Assembly (NCBI GenBank): GCA_005784505.1
Contig: VCAZ01000106.1
Location: forward strand, 1,572,555-1,636,554
Reading direction: 5' to 3'
From: Bagarius yarrelli
Taxonomy: Eukaryota; Chordata; Actinopteri; Siluriformes; Sisoridae
Length of the DNA: 64,000 nucleotides
Shown: piece by piece, positions 1 to 11,884 of the stretch
How the letters are laid out: every line of letters begins with the position of its first letter
Position numbering within the stretch: position 1 is the stretch's first letter
Translations under genes and position numbers: made by a program
The notes under the pieces: generated by a model
Databases searched by the model: none
What the model saw: only the letters and a program-made list of their open reading frames with translations
What the model was told of the DNA's origin: nothing

Positions 1-124
1 ACAGCAGTGCTGCCGTGCAGCATTTGTATAACGTTTGTCCAAAAGCATGTTCCTGTCACACGGTTCGAGAGCGTCACACATTCTTGGCCCAAGCATAGTA
101 AACAAAACACGCATCAGCATTCAC

Positions 125-126
<2 letters not shown>

Positions 127-165
<39 letters not shown>
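127..165. repeat. (CA)n microsatellite
   Basis: An uninterrupted CA dinucleotide run of about 39 bp. Confidence 0.95.
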
Positions 166-169
<4 letters not shown>

Positions 170-844
170 TGCCAGAACCCTACATCCACGAGGAGAGTTC
201 ACAGCGTCTGTCACTCTGACAGTGTTTACCATGTAATGTGATGTTATCTGACGCCCTTTTATGGTCGATTCCCTTCCTGTTTTTGACATAGCCGACTGGC
301 AGCTATCAAAAGAAAAGGGAGACAGAAGCGGAGACTGGATTGAATTCTGTTAGCATGAAGAGCTAACAAATACTTACAAAAAAAGATAAACACTCACTCC
401 GTAATGTTACACTAATAATTATTAGCAACGTTACTGCTAATGTGACACATCGCTACACAGGTTAGCTTGCTCTATAGTAACGATGATGATAGCTTGTTCA
501 TAAGAACCCCCGAAAATCTTTATTCTATCATTTAGAGACTCACAGAATGAGTTCCCATTTTCAGAACCACGTTTGCGGTGTGAAACATAGCTATTCATGG
601 AGAAAATGTCATTTTAAAGGAGGAAAAAGTGCAGCAATGTAAACGTGGGTCATTTAAAGTTTTTGTTTAAAAAATCAAGCATTGTGTTTATTCAAAATCC
701 CTGTGAAAAGCGGTGCGTGTGTGTGTGTGCGTGTGTGTGTTAGTGAGTGAGTGACAGACAGAGAGATGGAGAGGGAAGTGAGTGTGCTTTGCTAAAAAAG
801 TAAAACACCTGCGGCCATGACAGGAGGGTTTGACCTTCATCTGG

Positions 845-979
845 AGTCTCTCTCTCTCTCTTTCTGTCTTTTTCTCTCTTTCTCTCTTTTTCTATGTCTC
901 TCTCTCTTTGTCTCTCTCTCTCGTTCTGTCTCTGTCTCTCTCTCACACGCTTCCTGTCTTTCTTTATTTCTCTCTTTCT

Positions 980-1055
<76 letters not shown>
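845..1055. repeat. Compound (CT)n-(CA)n microsatellite
   Basis: An imperfect CT tract from about 845 passes directly into a pure CA tract (1022-1055). The whole block is pyrimidine-rich on the plus strand. Every ORF reported across it in either direction is a translation of the simple repeat. Confidence 0.95.
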
Positions 1056-1057
<2 letters not shown>

Positions 1058-2940
1058 AGTTACAAAGCAAAGCAGCTCACACGCCGCCTGTCATTTCCTC
1101 ACGCGTTTGCATGGATAAAGGAAATGTAGATGAGGCATTCAGCCGCTCCTCGGGACAGGTGGACTTATTCCATGACGCTTTACGAATGTTACACAACACT
1201 CGTGTCTCCTGATCGCCGCTCTCGCGTCCCATACACACTAAAAAAACTGTTTTTATTCTAAAAAAACCCACTTCGTTCTGCATTTATTACTGACAGAATA
1301 ATCGTCAGAAAGGATTTCTCATTAGCATCACAGCGGCAACCGCAGGAGCTCGAGCTGTGGCTCCGAAAATTTGTGTGTGCTAAAGTTTGTGCCTCCCAAA
1401 AGAACAATCAAGTTAAAAAAAAATGAGTAACATGTTCTGATAGCAAAAGTGGGTAAAAAAAACTCAGTCTGTCTCAGTCTGAAGGAAGCGAAAAAATCAA
1501 AGAGAAATGAATGAAACAAAAAGAAATAGACGAACAAACAACTAAACAACTAAACAAGCACTACAACAGACAAAGAGCTAAAATGTAATAAACAGAAATG
1601 ATGCTGTGATCTTTGTTGTTATAATGTTATAATACTGTTACAATACTGTTATAATACTGTTATAATAACGTCATGATAAAGTTAGTTGCAGCTTTTTGGT
1701 TTCAAGAGTTTAAAAAACATTATAGAAAGTGTTTAACAAGCTCTTGTGTCTTTATCCTTTAATTATGGCTTTATTTGTCCTCTTTGTCATTTAAAGATTA
1801 TATTAACGTTATAATAATGTTTTTGAAACCTTTTGCCCCCACAGCTTATTAAATATTATGTAATGTGCTAAACATGTTTTTATCTATATGTAATAAACAC
1901 GAAATATTATCTTTACTTTGGATTCATTTGTCCTTTGTGTTATTTAAAGGTCATAATAATGTTATGATGTTATAATAATGATAGTTTTTAGTCTTAATTA
2001 TTAAAATGATTAAACAAATTCGTGGTCGTTCTCTTCACCGCATGTCGCCGTATGGAGTAAAGAGGGTTATAACAGCGAGACCACATGAACACACACTCAC
2101 ATGCAATTAAAATTCATTTTATTTAGTTAAGCAACATTTAGTTAAGCAACAGTCAGTTAACATAAAACACACAATCAGGTGTTACTGAGCACTGAATGCT
2201 TGTACAGCAACTTAGTTCTCACACTCGTTTATATGCGTTAAAAACATCAGGATTAAAGAACTCTTTGGTTCTCAATCATACCAACAGTTCAATTATAATT
2301 AAAAAGGAAAATAATAGAATTTCTTTGAAGCAAAAAGTACTTTTAATCCACCTCTGAACAGTAATCCATCTACTAAAACTTACTATAGATTATTTAAATA
2401 TGATATAAAAGTTTTACTAAGTAAACATAAAAAAATTAAAAACAGAAACGGGAGGCTTGTTAAATTCACTAATTAAAACTCCAAATTATGGATTTTGACT
2501 TAAGCTGTTCAATGGAATTGATATTTTTTATCAAAATCTTAAGTCTTAAGTTGATGTATGTTGGGTTCAGATCTCTGCTATCGGAGTGTGATTAACTATG
2601 AGAACTAAGTTTCTGTGCAGACATTTTGTGTTTAGTACAACCTGCTTGTGTATTTTTATATTAATTGACTGTTGATTGTATTGAGAATGATTGTTTAAAC
2701 CTGTGAATAGTGTTTTTTTATACCGCTCCCCACCATGCAAGAAATGATACCCTTAGAACAACTTCCTGTCGAAACAGTGGTGGTTGATTAAATAAAGCTA
2801 ATTGTATTTAAAAGTAAACGTGCAGTCATGTGTCCTCTACACGTAGCTTTGTTGTCTCCTGACCTGCGCTTTGTATAGTGTGTGTGTGTGTGTTAATAAA
2901 GTGTTCACTGACACTGATTAAGATCACATTTGTTTTATGA

Positions 2941-3222
2941 CATTTACGTTTACAGCACTTATCCAGAGCTAAACATTAAGGGCCTTACATTGAGGGCCTA
3001 GCAGTGACGGCTTGGTGGTCCTTGCAAATTTTCTGATCAGCAGTCCAACACCTTAACTACCGAGCCTCCAAACTTTCCTGTACAGTATTATTCAGAGAAA
3101 CTTACATTTTTAAATCCATTTAAGCCGTTAAAGGGCCTTGCTCAGGGGCCCAGGTGGTGCTGGGACTTAAACCCACAATCTTCTAATCAGCACTCCAACA
3201 CCTTAACCATTAAACCACTTAC
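2941..3222 (-). repeat. Two adjacent degenerate tRNA-derived SINE copies
   Basis: Two minus-strand copies (about 2941-3068 and 3083-3222) of the SINE best preserved at 39311-39489. Both keep the diagnostic string CAGYASTCCAACACCTTAA, the complement of the tRNA-like head, and a remnant of the TCCAGAGC tail. They are diverged, so old. Confidence 0.7.
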
Positions 3223-3344
3223 CTTGATAGAATATTTACTAGAAAAGTGAAACTGTGGACTCATTTTATGGTGGCTTACAAAGGGTTACTAAAGAAACAA
3301 TAATATGAATTTTTACCCGAATTGACACACAGAATCAACTTGAA

Positions 3345-3430
3345 GTCTTCATGATGATGCTCTCAGAAAGGGAGACGTCCTGCCATAAGTAAAACTGTTG
3401 GTCTTCATGATGATGCTCTCAAAAAGGACA
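3345..3430. repeat. Short direct repeat
   Basis: A segment beginning GTCTTCATGATGATGCTCTC occurs at about 3345 and again at about 3402, roughly 57 bp apart, nearly identical over about 27 bp. It is a small local duplication with no identified function. Confidence 0.7.
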
Positions 3431-5325
3431 TAAATGAGGATATTAAAAGTCGGGACACTGACTGTGACTGGGTGATTATCAGAGCAGGAATTTATTTTTT
3501 TTACATCACAATCAGACATTAAAACAATCCCAAACAAACTTTGATTCTTTTATAATATGCCTTTAATAATCAGTTTCTCATGCAAATAAAAGGCCTCAAG
3601 ATTCACTTCATTCACATACACAATGATAAATATGCCATTTTTCTTCAAGAGATTATTAATATTATTTTTACTCTTTTTTTTAAAAAAAAAATCTACTTTT
3701 AAAAGGAAAAAAAACAGTCATCAAATAAAGTGTTTTTTTATATATTTCTATAAATACATAACAGCGATAAAATGGTATTTTTCCTTAGACTGCTGGTTTG
3801 TTTTGTTTTATTTGTTTATTTATTTATTTATGTATTTATGTATGTATTTTTATTTTTATCTTGTTTGCCTGCGTATAATATTGTATCTGTGTGATCGTGA
3901 TGAGATGCTACACGTTCCTAGGCAACAGTTTACAAAAGCAATACAAACTGAAAATAAAAAAGATATTGCTCTTTCATAAAAACTCTAAGCGGTTTAAGAC
4001 GTTTCAGGTGATTAGGGGTCCAAGCATTGGGTTTCCTTTTTTGTTATTTTTTTTTATCTGTATTTATTTAGAGACGTCCGGATGCCAAGCTGATGACATC
4101 ACCATTCCGCCTCGTTAAGATTTTTTTAAACAATCACAGTTATACTGCTCTTCATGTCTGGGCTCCTGTCGTGGCTACCGTCACGTGTGACACAGAACTC
4201 GACACAGAACTCGAATAAAATCGTACAAAAAAAAGTCTGAGGACGGAGTCAAGGAATGTGCCAATAAATCATGGGGTCATATCGCGATTTTAAATGCGAG
4301 CTTAATTCTACAGGTTAATTCATGAATATATAGGCACTGTGTATCCTCCCGAGCAACAATCCCAGTGGCTAGCATGCTAACTCACACCTTCTTTCCTATT
4401 TTTCCTTTTTTTTCAAGTCAGCTCTTGATGAGAAATTTAGAGTTAGAATTAGTTGTAAACGATGAGCGGGAGTATTGATGATCAGAAAACGTTCTACTAG
4501 CTACGGTGTCAGCCATGTCATAGTGCAGTTTCGTTTGCTAGCTCAAAAAACAAACAAAGCGTAAACTTTTGTTTTAGCTAGATGTTCTAACAACCTATAT
4601 GCGCTTATTATTATTATTATTGTTATTGTTCTTCTAAGCGTCTGGATGAGTGACAAACAGAACGTTAACAACACAACACTCAATGAGCATTTGGGAAACA
4701 CAAGACGTGCAGGTCTGAATGCGCGTGTGAGAGCCGGAATATCGACACATGCCTCAGTGGAATAATCGTGATGAAGCCTGGTGGGGTTTTTTCATATTCA
4801 CAGTTGCAGGAAAGTCTTTGGATTGAAGCAGGATGTTTTCTCTCTATATCTCTATGTTGCGATAACGCAGCCCGAGAAAAAGCTCCATTTAAAAAAACAT
4901 CAGAAAACACAAATCCGAGCGCAAGGCCGCCATGCTTGTTTGAACAGAAAGAAGAAGTCTGGTTTAAGTCTGATGAATAATACCACTTGGATTGGAGCCT
5001 CGGGTAATGCTGGTGTGTTTGTACACTGGCCCTTGATGCTTAAGAGTTATTGCATTAAAATCACAACTGTCACCTCTTTCATCTCTTTACCTGTCTTACT
5101 CTCTTTCTCTCTTTCAGGCAAGTTGTAGCTCTCCCAGTCTCCTTCCTGCTCTCTTTCTCTCTGTCTTACTCTCTCTCCTTCAATCTCTCCCTATTATAAT
5201 GTTAGCATGCTTGTGTCATATTCAACCCCTTCCTCCTCCTTCCTTCTCCTTCTCTCTCCGCCTCTTTTACTTCATCTACCCTCTGTTTCTTTTCCTTCCG
5301 CACCCCCACCCCACCCCTTAGTTCC

Positions 5326-5642
5326 TCAGTCGCTGTCTGATTTCTCGTCCTTGGAGGTGGTGGCATGGTTATACAGACCCTGGGCCATCAGGTGCAGTGC
5401 CAGCGTGTTCTTGATTCCCGACGCCTTCTTGATCTTGGCTCGCTTGTTCTGGAACCAGATTTTGATCTGTGACTCGTTCAGGCCCAGCTCAGTGGCCAGG
5501 CCCTGGCGCCGCTGCTCTGTCAGGTAGCGATTGGACTGGAACTCTTCCTTCAGGCGCTGTAGTTGCTCGGCTGTGAAGGCTGTGCGCGGCCGCTTGTCCT
5601 CCTTGCTGCTGCTCTTCTTCTTTGGTTTGCGGGTTCGGGGAC
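5326..5642 (-). CDS. en2: en2 coding exon 2 (homeodomain, EH5)
   Basis: This 317-nt exon follows the acceptor CCACCGCAG (AG at 5644-5643) and ends at TGA (5328-5326). It completes Gly168 and encodes a basic linker (PRTRKPKKK), the whole homeodomain and the acidic C-terminus DEKSDSD. The reading frame joins exon 1 exactly. Confidence 0.95.
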
Positions 5643-8600
5643 CTGCGGTGGGTGTGGCTATGTTGAGTTGGGATAAATAACAGCAAAGCAAGGCAAGTTT
5701 GGCAACAGCATGCTAAGCGCTTACTCAGCAAAATTAGCTGATTAACCCTTACAGCGCTGAACAAACACCTCGACACAGACGCTGTTTAGTCCAATTAACA
5801 CTTACGAAATGGTGACTTTCACCTTACAGTGTTGGTTTAACACCTACAGCACTAAATTCGCACTTCCTGTGTCCTCAGCATGGGAAACACCTACGTCCAC
5901 TTACGCTGCTAAATAGCCAAACACTATTGGGTTTAAAGTTTATTGTGTCTAATTAACACCTCCACTTAAGTGCATAATAAACATTGACATTGTTCGAAGA
6001 AACTTTTACGTTTAAACTACCAGTGTAATGTATCAGTTGGGTTTTAAATTACCAGTGTCTATTACCCCACAATTAAAATGAGCCTTTACGATGTGGTGTG
6101 TTAACATTAATGTCACCATTAACACCGATGCTGAAACTCCTGAGGCAAAATCTTTTATTTTAATTTAAAACTTAAACATCACACATCGCACTTGTTTAAC
6201 ATGTTAGTGACAAGGATGCTGTTTGATCAAGATATTGTTCATATCATTCATCCAAGCGATCAAAACGAAATCTAAATTTTTACTTTCTATTATAATATCT
6301 CAGCTGGTCAAAAGTAGGACGTTTCCATATTTATTCTATCAGGTCACGAATTTATGCAATATCATTAACATGTACGTTATATAAACTCAAGAACGGAATT
6401 CAAATGCATGAGAGTGAGATCACCGAAAATGAGTAATTAAATTTATTACATAAATAAAGTTCAATGTGGCATCCCAGGCTCCCCCAGTCTGACCTTGACT
6501 TTACTCTTGACCTTGATTAGTTTCTGTAGGTACATGTTTTTGTAAATTCTTTCTGATAAATTTATGTTGTGGGTGTTGTGATAGATGTTTATTTATTTAT
6601 TTATTTATTTGCTGTGGGTATATTGTTAATACGCACTAATAAAAATGGATTTAGTTAATAATTCGATTTATTCACATTGTTGTCAGATTCTTTTCCGTCT
6701 AAACTTTGAAGTTGCACGTGTCGATCAGACACGAGGCATTTTTCTATTTCTGCCATTTCTTCTGGTAAGAATTTGCCCGATCGGCCCGCGTGACCGTTGG
6801 TTACCACTGGTTACCACTGGTTACGGGTAGCGTGCGGATCTGGTAGCATGTCTCCGAAATGTCGTGTGTTTTAAGCGAATAGTTTTGGTAGTACAGTGGT
6901 ACACTGTACTGTGTTACAGTGGAATCTAGTAGATCGAATCCAGGTTATTGTTGCTGGGGAAAACTCGCTCGTGCGGGATGTTCATGAATATTAACGACGG
7001 CCTCCATTTTAAACGCTTTTTATTGGGAAATGATTCGGGATTGAGATTGAATCGTTCTTCATGCTAAGATTTGAAAAGTTAAAAGATTATTTACATGATT
7101 CTGATTGAAATTTAGGACTTATAAAAATATTACAATAAATAAAAGGGTTGCCATTTGGCGTCAGATTAAAAACTCTGGCAAATAAGAAAGCGCATTTATA
7201 TGTGTATCTTTTTATCACATATTTATCACAAGTTATTCCGTTTGTCAACACTATTAAAAGCTTAAAAATCACATTGAGTAAATAAAATTCATTTGAACTA
7301 GAAATTGGTTGCCAAAACTGTTTTTTCGCGATTGAAAAAAAAAAATCACTTTATTAACCAAAATTTCTCCTAAACAAACAATCCGTATTAAATTAAGCGA
7401 TATTACAGATTCATTCCGATTGATTTTTCTAACAATTATTAGATAAAATATATATATTTTCTTTTTTGCCCCGAATTGATTGAAGGTATAAATACACTCG
7501 GTGCATTTGGCTAGGTGTGGTAAATGATCGATTTTTCTAAAATTGTATTGTTAAAACAAATAATAAAATTGATGTCCTACACATCGCTATTTACAATAAA
7601 GCGCCTCTTCAGCTCATCTTCATTTCTGTTTGCATTCAGATGGAAACAGCCAGAGGCGTCCTGTGGACCAGTCTACCGAAAATATGCTAATGAACTCTGG
7701 GGAAAGAACAGGACTGGCACAAGAAATCAATTCTCTTCATGTAATATCATTGATAGAAAATATATAGAGAAAAACCATGTCTATTGAAATATATCTATAA
7801 ATAAGTATATCGATTTAATTACTAGGCTATAGTATGATAATGAGGTCATGACGTTTTGGTTGATATTTCAGCTCGGTTCTGGTTTAAATCATTGCTTTTG
7901 GTTGAAATATCGAAATGGATTACGATTATAATTATATAACTAAACAACATTATTAAACTCTCATTTGCTAGTGTAATTTTACAGAGGAAAAAAATGACTT
8001 CCTGTTTTTATTAAATAAAATACACTACAATAGAAAAATAAATATTCACAAATTTTCACCAAAAATCATTCTTTCATTATTTTATTCCTGTCGTTTTCAT
8101 CAATTTTTTTTTTCAATTTCTTTTATTCCTTTTAAATTTTTTTTATTTATTTTATTCCAATTTTTATTTCATTTTTTTTTTTGTTTCTTTTTTTTTCACT
8201 TTTTTGTTTTAAATTTCCTTTTTTCTTTTTCCCCCTTTTTTTTTTTTTTTTTTCTTCTTTCCTTATTTTCCTTTCCTTCCCTCTTCCTCCTTCTCCTTTT
8301 TTTTTTTGTTTTTTTTTTTTTTTTTTTTTCAAAAAAATAACATTTTTTTTCTAGTTTTTATTATTTATTTTTTTTAAATATTGTTTTAAAAATATTTGTT
8401 TCTCAACGCCTATTACAATTTTATTTTATTTTAATGACATTTTTGTTTATTTTTTTTTTTTTTGGCTTTTTTCTTTTCTTTTTTGTCGTTTCTTTTTTTT
8501 CTTTTTCATTCTTTTTTTCATTTCGTTTTTTCATTTTTCTATTTTATTGAATTTATGAAGTTTTTTCCTGAAATATGGACAGTTCTTATTTTTTTTTTTA

Positions 8601-11153
8601 AGCTTTTATTCAATTTTTTTTTTGAATTTTTTCTTTTTGTAATATCATTGATAGAAAATATATAGAGAAAAAAACCAGTCTGTTGAAATTATTCATTAAA
8701 AAGTATATCGATTTTTACTATAGTATGATAATGAGGATTGACGTTTTGGTTGATATTTCAAAAAAGCCGGTTCGGTTTTTAAAATCATTGCTTTTGGTTT
8801 TCAAATTTGATTTTTTACGATTATTAATTATATAAAAAACAATTATTGAACTCTCATTTGCTAGTGTTATTATTTTACAGAGGAAAAAAAGACTTCCTGT
8901 TTTTATTAAATAAAATACACTAAATCGATTCGAAAAACAAAAATTTCACCAAAAATCATTCTTTCATTATTTTATTCCTGTCGTTTTCTCTTTTTTTGTT
9001 TAAAAAACTTAAACTAGCTGAGTTTATTCCAGATATTTAGCTGTATCGCCTACAACATTTCTGGCAACCTATGGAATAAAATTTTATGGTAATGACATTG
9101 ACTGGCTTTTTCTTTCTTTTTGTCTTTTCTTTTTCAAACTAAAAATCACATCTGTTTTGCTGTGAAATAAGAAATAAACATAAGTGACACTAATCTGATG
9201 AGTTTTGTTAGAGCAGTGCTAATTACCTATATCTCTGAATGAAAAAAAAAACAACAACAGCTAGCTGATTAACGCCAAAATTAAAAAAAAAACCCCAAAA
9301 AACTCTGGATTTGGGAAGTCATGTAACGCAAAAACATCGTCATTTCAGCCAGCAGAAGGATTCGACTCTTTATATGAGTCGATTCAACTCCTTTGGGAGA
9401 TAATCAGTGTAAAAATGATCACCGAAATTCAGTCAGAAAATGTTCTCAGAAGCAGAAGCTAGCAAAGCGCCGCTAGCCACCTGCTAGTCTCAGTCGCTAT
9501 GCTAATTCCAGCATAACACCGCGTTAAGAGTTAAACTCAACACTGCAGGGTTTAAAGTGTTCATTCAGCACAAGAACAGTTCATTCTGCACATTTTGCTG
9601 TAATTTATTATCTCAGGAGATTTTAGCACGTTCCAGACTTTCATTTCTTTTAGTTCATCCGATGGATTTGGTTAGCTGTGTAACATCCCCATGTGTAACA
9701 TCCCCTTTTTGAGATCATGGCTCATAATTCAGAACTGTGATGGATTATATATGTTATGTAATATTATTTCTTTTTTTGCCTGTATATTTGGTTATTTATA
9801 TTATGTTAATCCCTGTGTATAAACTCCTCCTGATGCTAATCCTAATCTCAGCTGTAGCTCGTGGCTCTGTTCCAGCCTGTAGGTTTCACTCTACACTTTA
9901 ACTGTTTGATGTCCAAAACGCTTCAGATTATTTATTTAATACTTTTACGTTTCATTATAATTTATGCAAGAAAACAAAGTATAGATTCGATTCAGTTCTG
10001 AAACTAAAAAAAATATCTCAGATTATTTCGTCCATGATTTTTTGGTACTAGCTATCATGACAGAGAATTTTATCTTTAATTTCTAATCACAGGAATGACT
10101 AACGGATTTAAATACAACTATAAATAAATATTTTTTCTTTGTATAACAATTAATGTTAAAATTATCACAGAAGAGTGAAGTTTAAAAAATTATTCTAATC
10201 GGTGACCTTATTTATGCCTTTTTAAAAATACATTATTATATTTAAATTATATTTGAGCATTTATTACCAAAAGTTTGTACCGCTTTGGAAATTAAGTTTT
10301 AGATTAAAATGTTATTTGGAAGTGTATTCAGACTTTGATGTCATAAATTCATACTTTTATTGTCGAGTGACGTATTAATATTATTATTATTATTATTATT
10401 ATTATTGTTAAAAAATAGTAATAATAATTATAATTATTACTAATATAACATTAAGGCATTTATTTTTAAGAGAAAGAAAGCCTGAAGCATTTGACTAATT
10501 TTATGCATTTTTAATTATTACTAATTATTTCTATTTTTTGTCCTCATTTTAAAGCCATGATTCGGGCTTAGTCACAAATGGGGTGTCTGTGTGTTAAGGA
10601 GTTTATTGATATTTTTGTTTAGAATAAATGGAAATGATTGATGTGTGTTACCTGCCGAGGGTCTGTCCGAGTAGCGCGTGCAGTAAACCCAGGCGGGCCA
10701 CAGCATGGGCTGATTGGGGGTTAAAGTTGATGAGTTGGGTTGTGAAATCTCTGAGTCGGAGCTCAGGCACTGCTCGTTGCTTTCTCCTCGCACTTTTAGC
10801 GCCTCGTTGTCTGTCTCCGTGTCTGCTTTTTTGCCGGCGTGCGGTGTGGAGCTGCTCTCCGTGGACACCTGTCCCACCTGTCCGCCCTCACCCGGCTGTC
10901 CTGCACTTTCCTCACTCCGTCTCAGCGCACCTTCCTCCGGCTTTCTGCGTCCAAAATCCGGGCGCAGGATGTTGTCGATGAAGAAGTTGGTGACGCGGTG
11001 AGGAGGCGGTGGTGGCGGAGGATGAGGAGGATGAGAATGAGGAGTAGGAGGAGGAGGAAGAGGAGGAGGCGCGTGTCCAGGGGACGGAGCTCTCACCTTG
11101 GACTCTCCCGCATGCCGCGCGTCTCCTCTCACCCTCTGCTCATTCTCATCCAT
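5326..11153 (-). CDS. en2: Engrailed-2 homeobox transcription factor, two-exon gene
   Basis: Nuclear homeodomain repressor that patterns the midbrain-hindbrain boundary and cerebellum. Coding exons are 10652-11153 and 5326-5642, giving 272 aa, close to the family's usual length of about 265-330. The domains are in canonical order. EH1, the Groucho/TLE-binding motif, lies near residues 54-68 (core TNFFIDNILRPDFG). The PBX-binding EH2/EH3 block is at about 150-168 (WPAWVYCTRYSDRP). The homeodomain is at about 182-241, with helix-3 core IKIWFQNKRAKIKK. The EH5 tail is LALHLMAQGLYNH. The single intron (5643-10651, about 5.0 kb) splits a Gly codon after SDRPSA. The start ATG opens MDENEQ, as engrailed proteins commonly do. 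Synteny with insig1 and htr5a supports en2 over en1. Which teleost duplicate (2a or 2b) it is cannot be settled here. A Pro/His-rich tract precedes EH1. Confidence 0.95.
7741..8098. repeat. Intronic duplication, left copy
   Basis: Matches 8639-8988 in the same orientation along nearly its whole length, from the GTAATATCATTGATAG start to the TTATTCCTGTCGTTTTC end. This copy lacks the extra homopolymer bases seen in the other. Confidence 0.85.
8100..8640. repeat. T-rich low-complexity block, probably noisy sequence
   Basis: Long T runs with scattered C, with no codable content. Bases about 8341-8500 align loosely with 9000-9130: both contain CGCCTA, TACAA, AATGACATT and GGCTTTTT in the same order, but with T runs inserted here. 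It looks like a degraded reading of the same intron sequence. Confidence 0.6.
8639..8988. repeat. Intronic duplication, right copy (homopolymer-expanded)
   Basis: Second copy of 7741-8098. Differences are mostly lengthened A or T runs and small indels, not substitutions. It lies directly after a T-rich block. See the findings for the assembly-artefact interpretation. Confidence 0.85.
10652..11153 (-). CDS. en2: en2 coding exon 1 (EH1, EH2/EH3)
   Basis: This 502-nt exon encodes residues 1-167 plus the first base of codon 168. The ATG is at 11153-11151 and the donor is G|GTAACA (GT at 10651-10650). It includes a Pro/His-rich stretch (about residues 29-52), EH1, an acidic/polar linker and EH2/EH3. 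Local GC and CpG content is clearly above the surroundings, so the exon sits in a CpG-rich patch. The long opposite-strand ORFs here are shadows of it. Confidence 0.93.
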
Positions 11154-11884
11154 CCTAACCGGGACGCGCTCCCTCTATCTCTCTTTCTCTCTCTCTCCGG
11201 GCTTTCTCTTAAACTCCGATCTATTACACTTAGCAGGCACTTTGTTCCACTTTGTTTGAAAAAATAAGAGTTATTAAATTAATAAGAACAACAATAATAA
11301 TAATAATCAGCGTTAATTTGGGGCTGTAAACAGATCCCCTTCCAGCGCGTCCTGCTCACAGAGAAGAACCATATTCTCGGACCTAGTAAAAGACTAATAA
11401 AAAAATGCTATATGTGTAACTTAAAAAAAATAAATCAAAATAAAAATGTGCTGAATAATCAACAGGAAACCCTGTGATCCTTATGACGCGGCGTGCAGCA
11501 GGTCTGAGAGAGTAAAACTCCCGGCCTGAGAAGAAGAAGAATCAGGAGGAGAAGGAGGGGGGCTTCCTCCTGGATCCGCTCCTCCTCAAATACTTTCACT
11601 CCCGAATTTTTTTGTTCTTATTTTTTATTACGAGTCCCACTCCCCGTCCTCCGCCCCCAGTGACGTTTCCCTCTCGTATCCAGGACACGTGCCTTAGACC
11701 AATGAGATGGAAGGAGTCGCTGTCACGTGACCACGCCTCTGGAGTAACGGGGCAGTGTTACTTTACCGTTCATGTTTCTTTAAAGAGAAGCGCGCACGCA
11801 CACATACACGCACAGTGGCTTATATTAGCCAGCAGCTGTTGGTACTTTCTTTATTCGTTATCAAGTCAGGAGAATAGATAAATG
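11154..11884 (-). promoter_or_regulatory. en2: en2 5' flank (5' UTR and proximal promoter)
   Basis: The sequence directly upstream of the en2 ATG. It contains a palindromic E-box GTCACGTGAC (11722-11731) and a minus-strand CCAAT box (complement of ATTGG-type sequence near 11699). No convincing TATA box was found, so the transcription start is not placed. Function is inferred from position only. Confidence 0.4.

Larger units (their letters stand above)
1..5325. other. Intergenic region 3' of engrailed-2
   Basis: No coding exon is recognised here. The stretch holds CA and CT microsatellites (127-165, 845-1055), AT-rich unique sequence, two old SINE copies (2941-3222) and a short direct repeat. 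The part nearest en2 (about 5080-5325) is C/T-rich and on the minus strand would be en2 3' UTR; I could not fix a poly(A) site. In human the gene beyond EN2 is CNPY1, but no cnpy1 exon is visible in these 5 kb. Confidence 0.6.
5643..10651 (-). other. en2: en2 intron
   Basis: A roughly 5.0-kb phase-1 intron bounded by GT (10651-10650) and AG (5644-5643). It is AT-rich. Contents include a T-homopolymer-rich block (8100-8640), an imperfect roughly 350-bp duplication (7741-8098 versus 8639-8988) and a short TTA microsatellite near 10380. No coding exon is seen. Confidence 0.9.

Noticed and set aside
817..1212. 131-codon ORF and its neighbours
   Set aside because: Translation of CT and CA microsatellites.
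5489..5776. Minus-strand ORF overlapping the homeodomain
   Set aside because: Wrong frame of en2 exon 2 running into the intron.
10628..11267. Plus-strand ORFs of 95-142 codons
   Set aside because: Antisense shadows of the GC-rich en2 exon 1.
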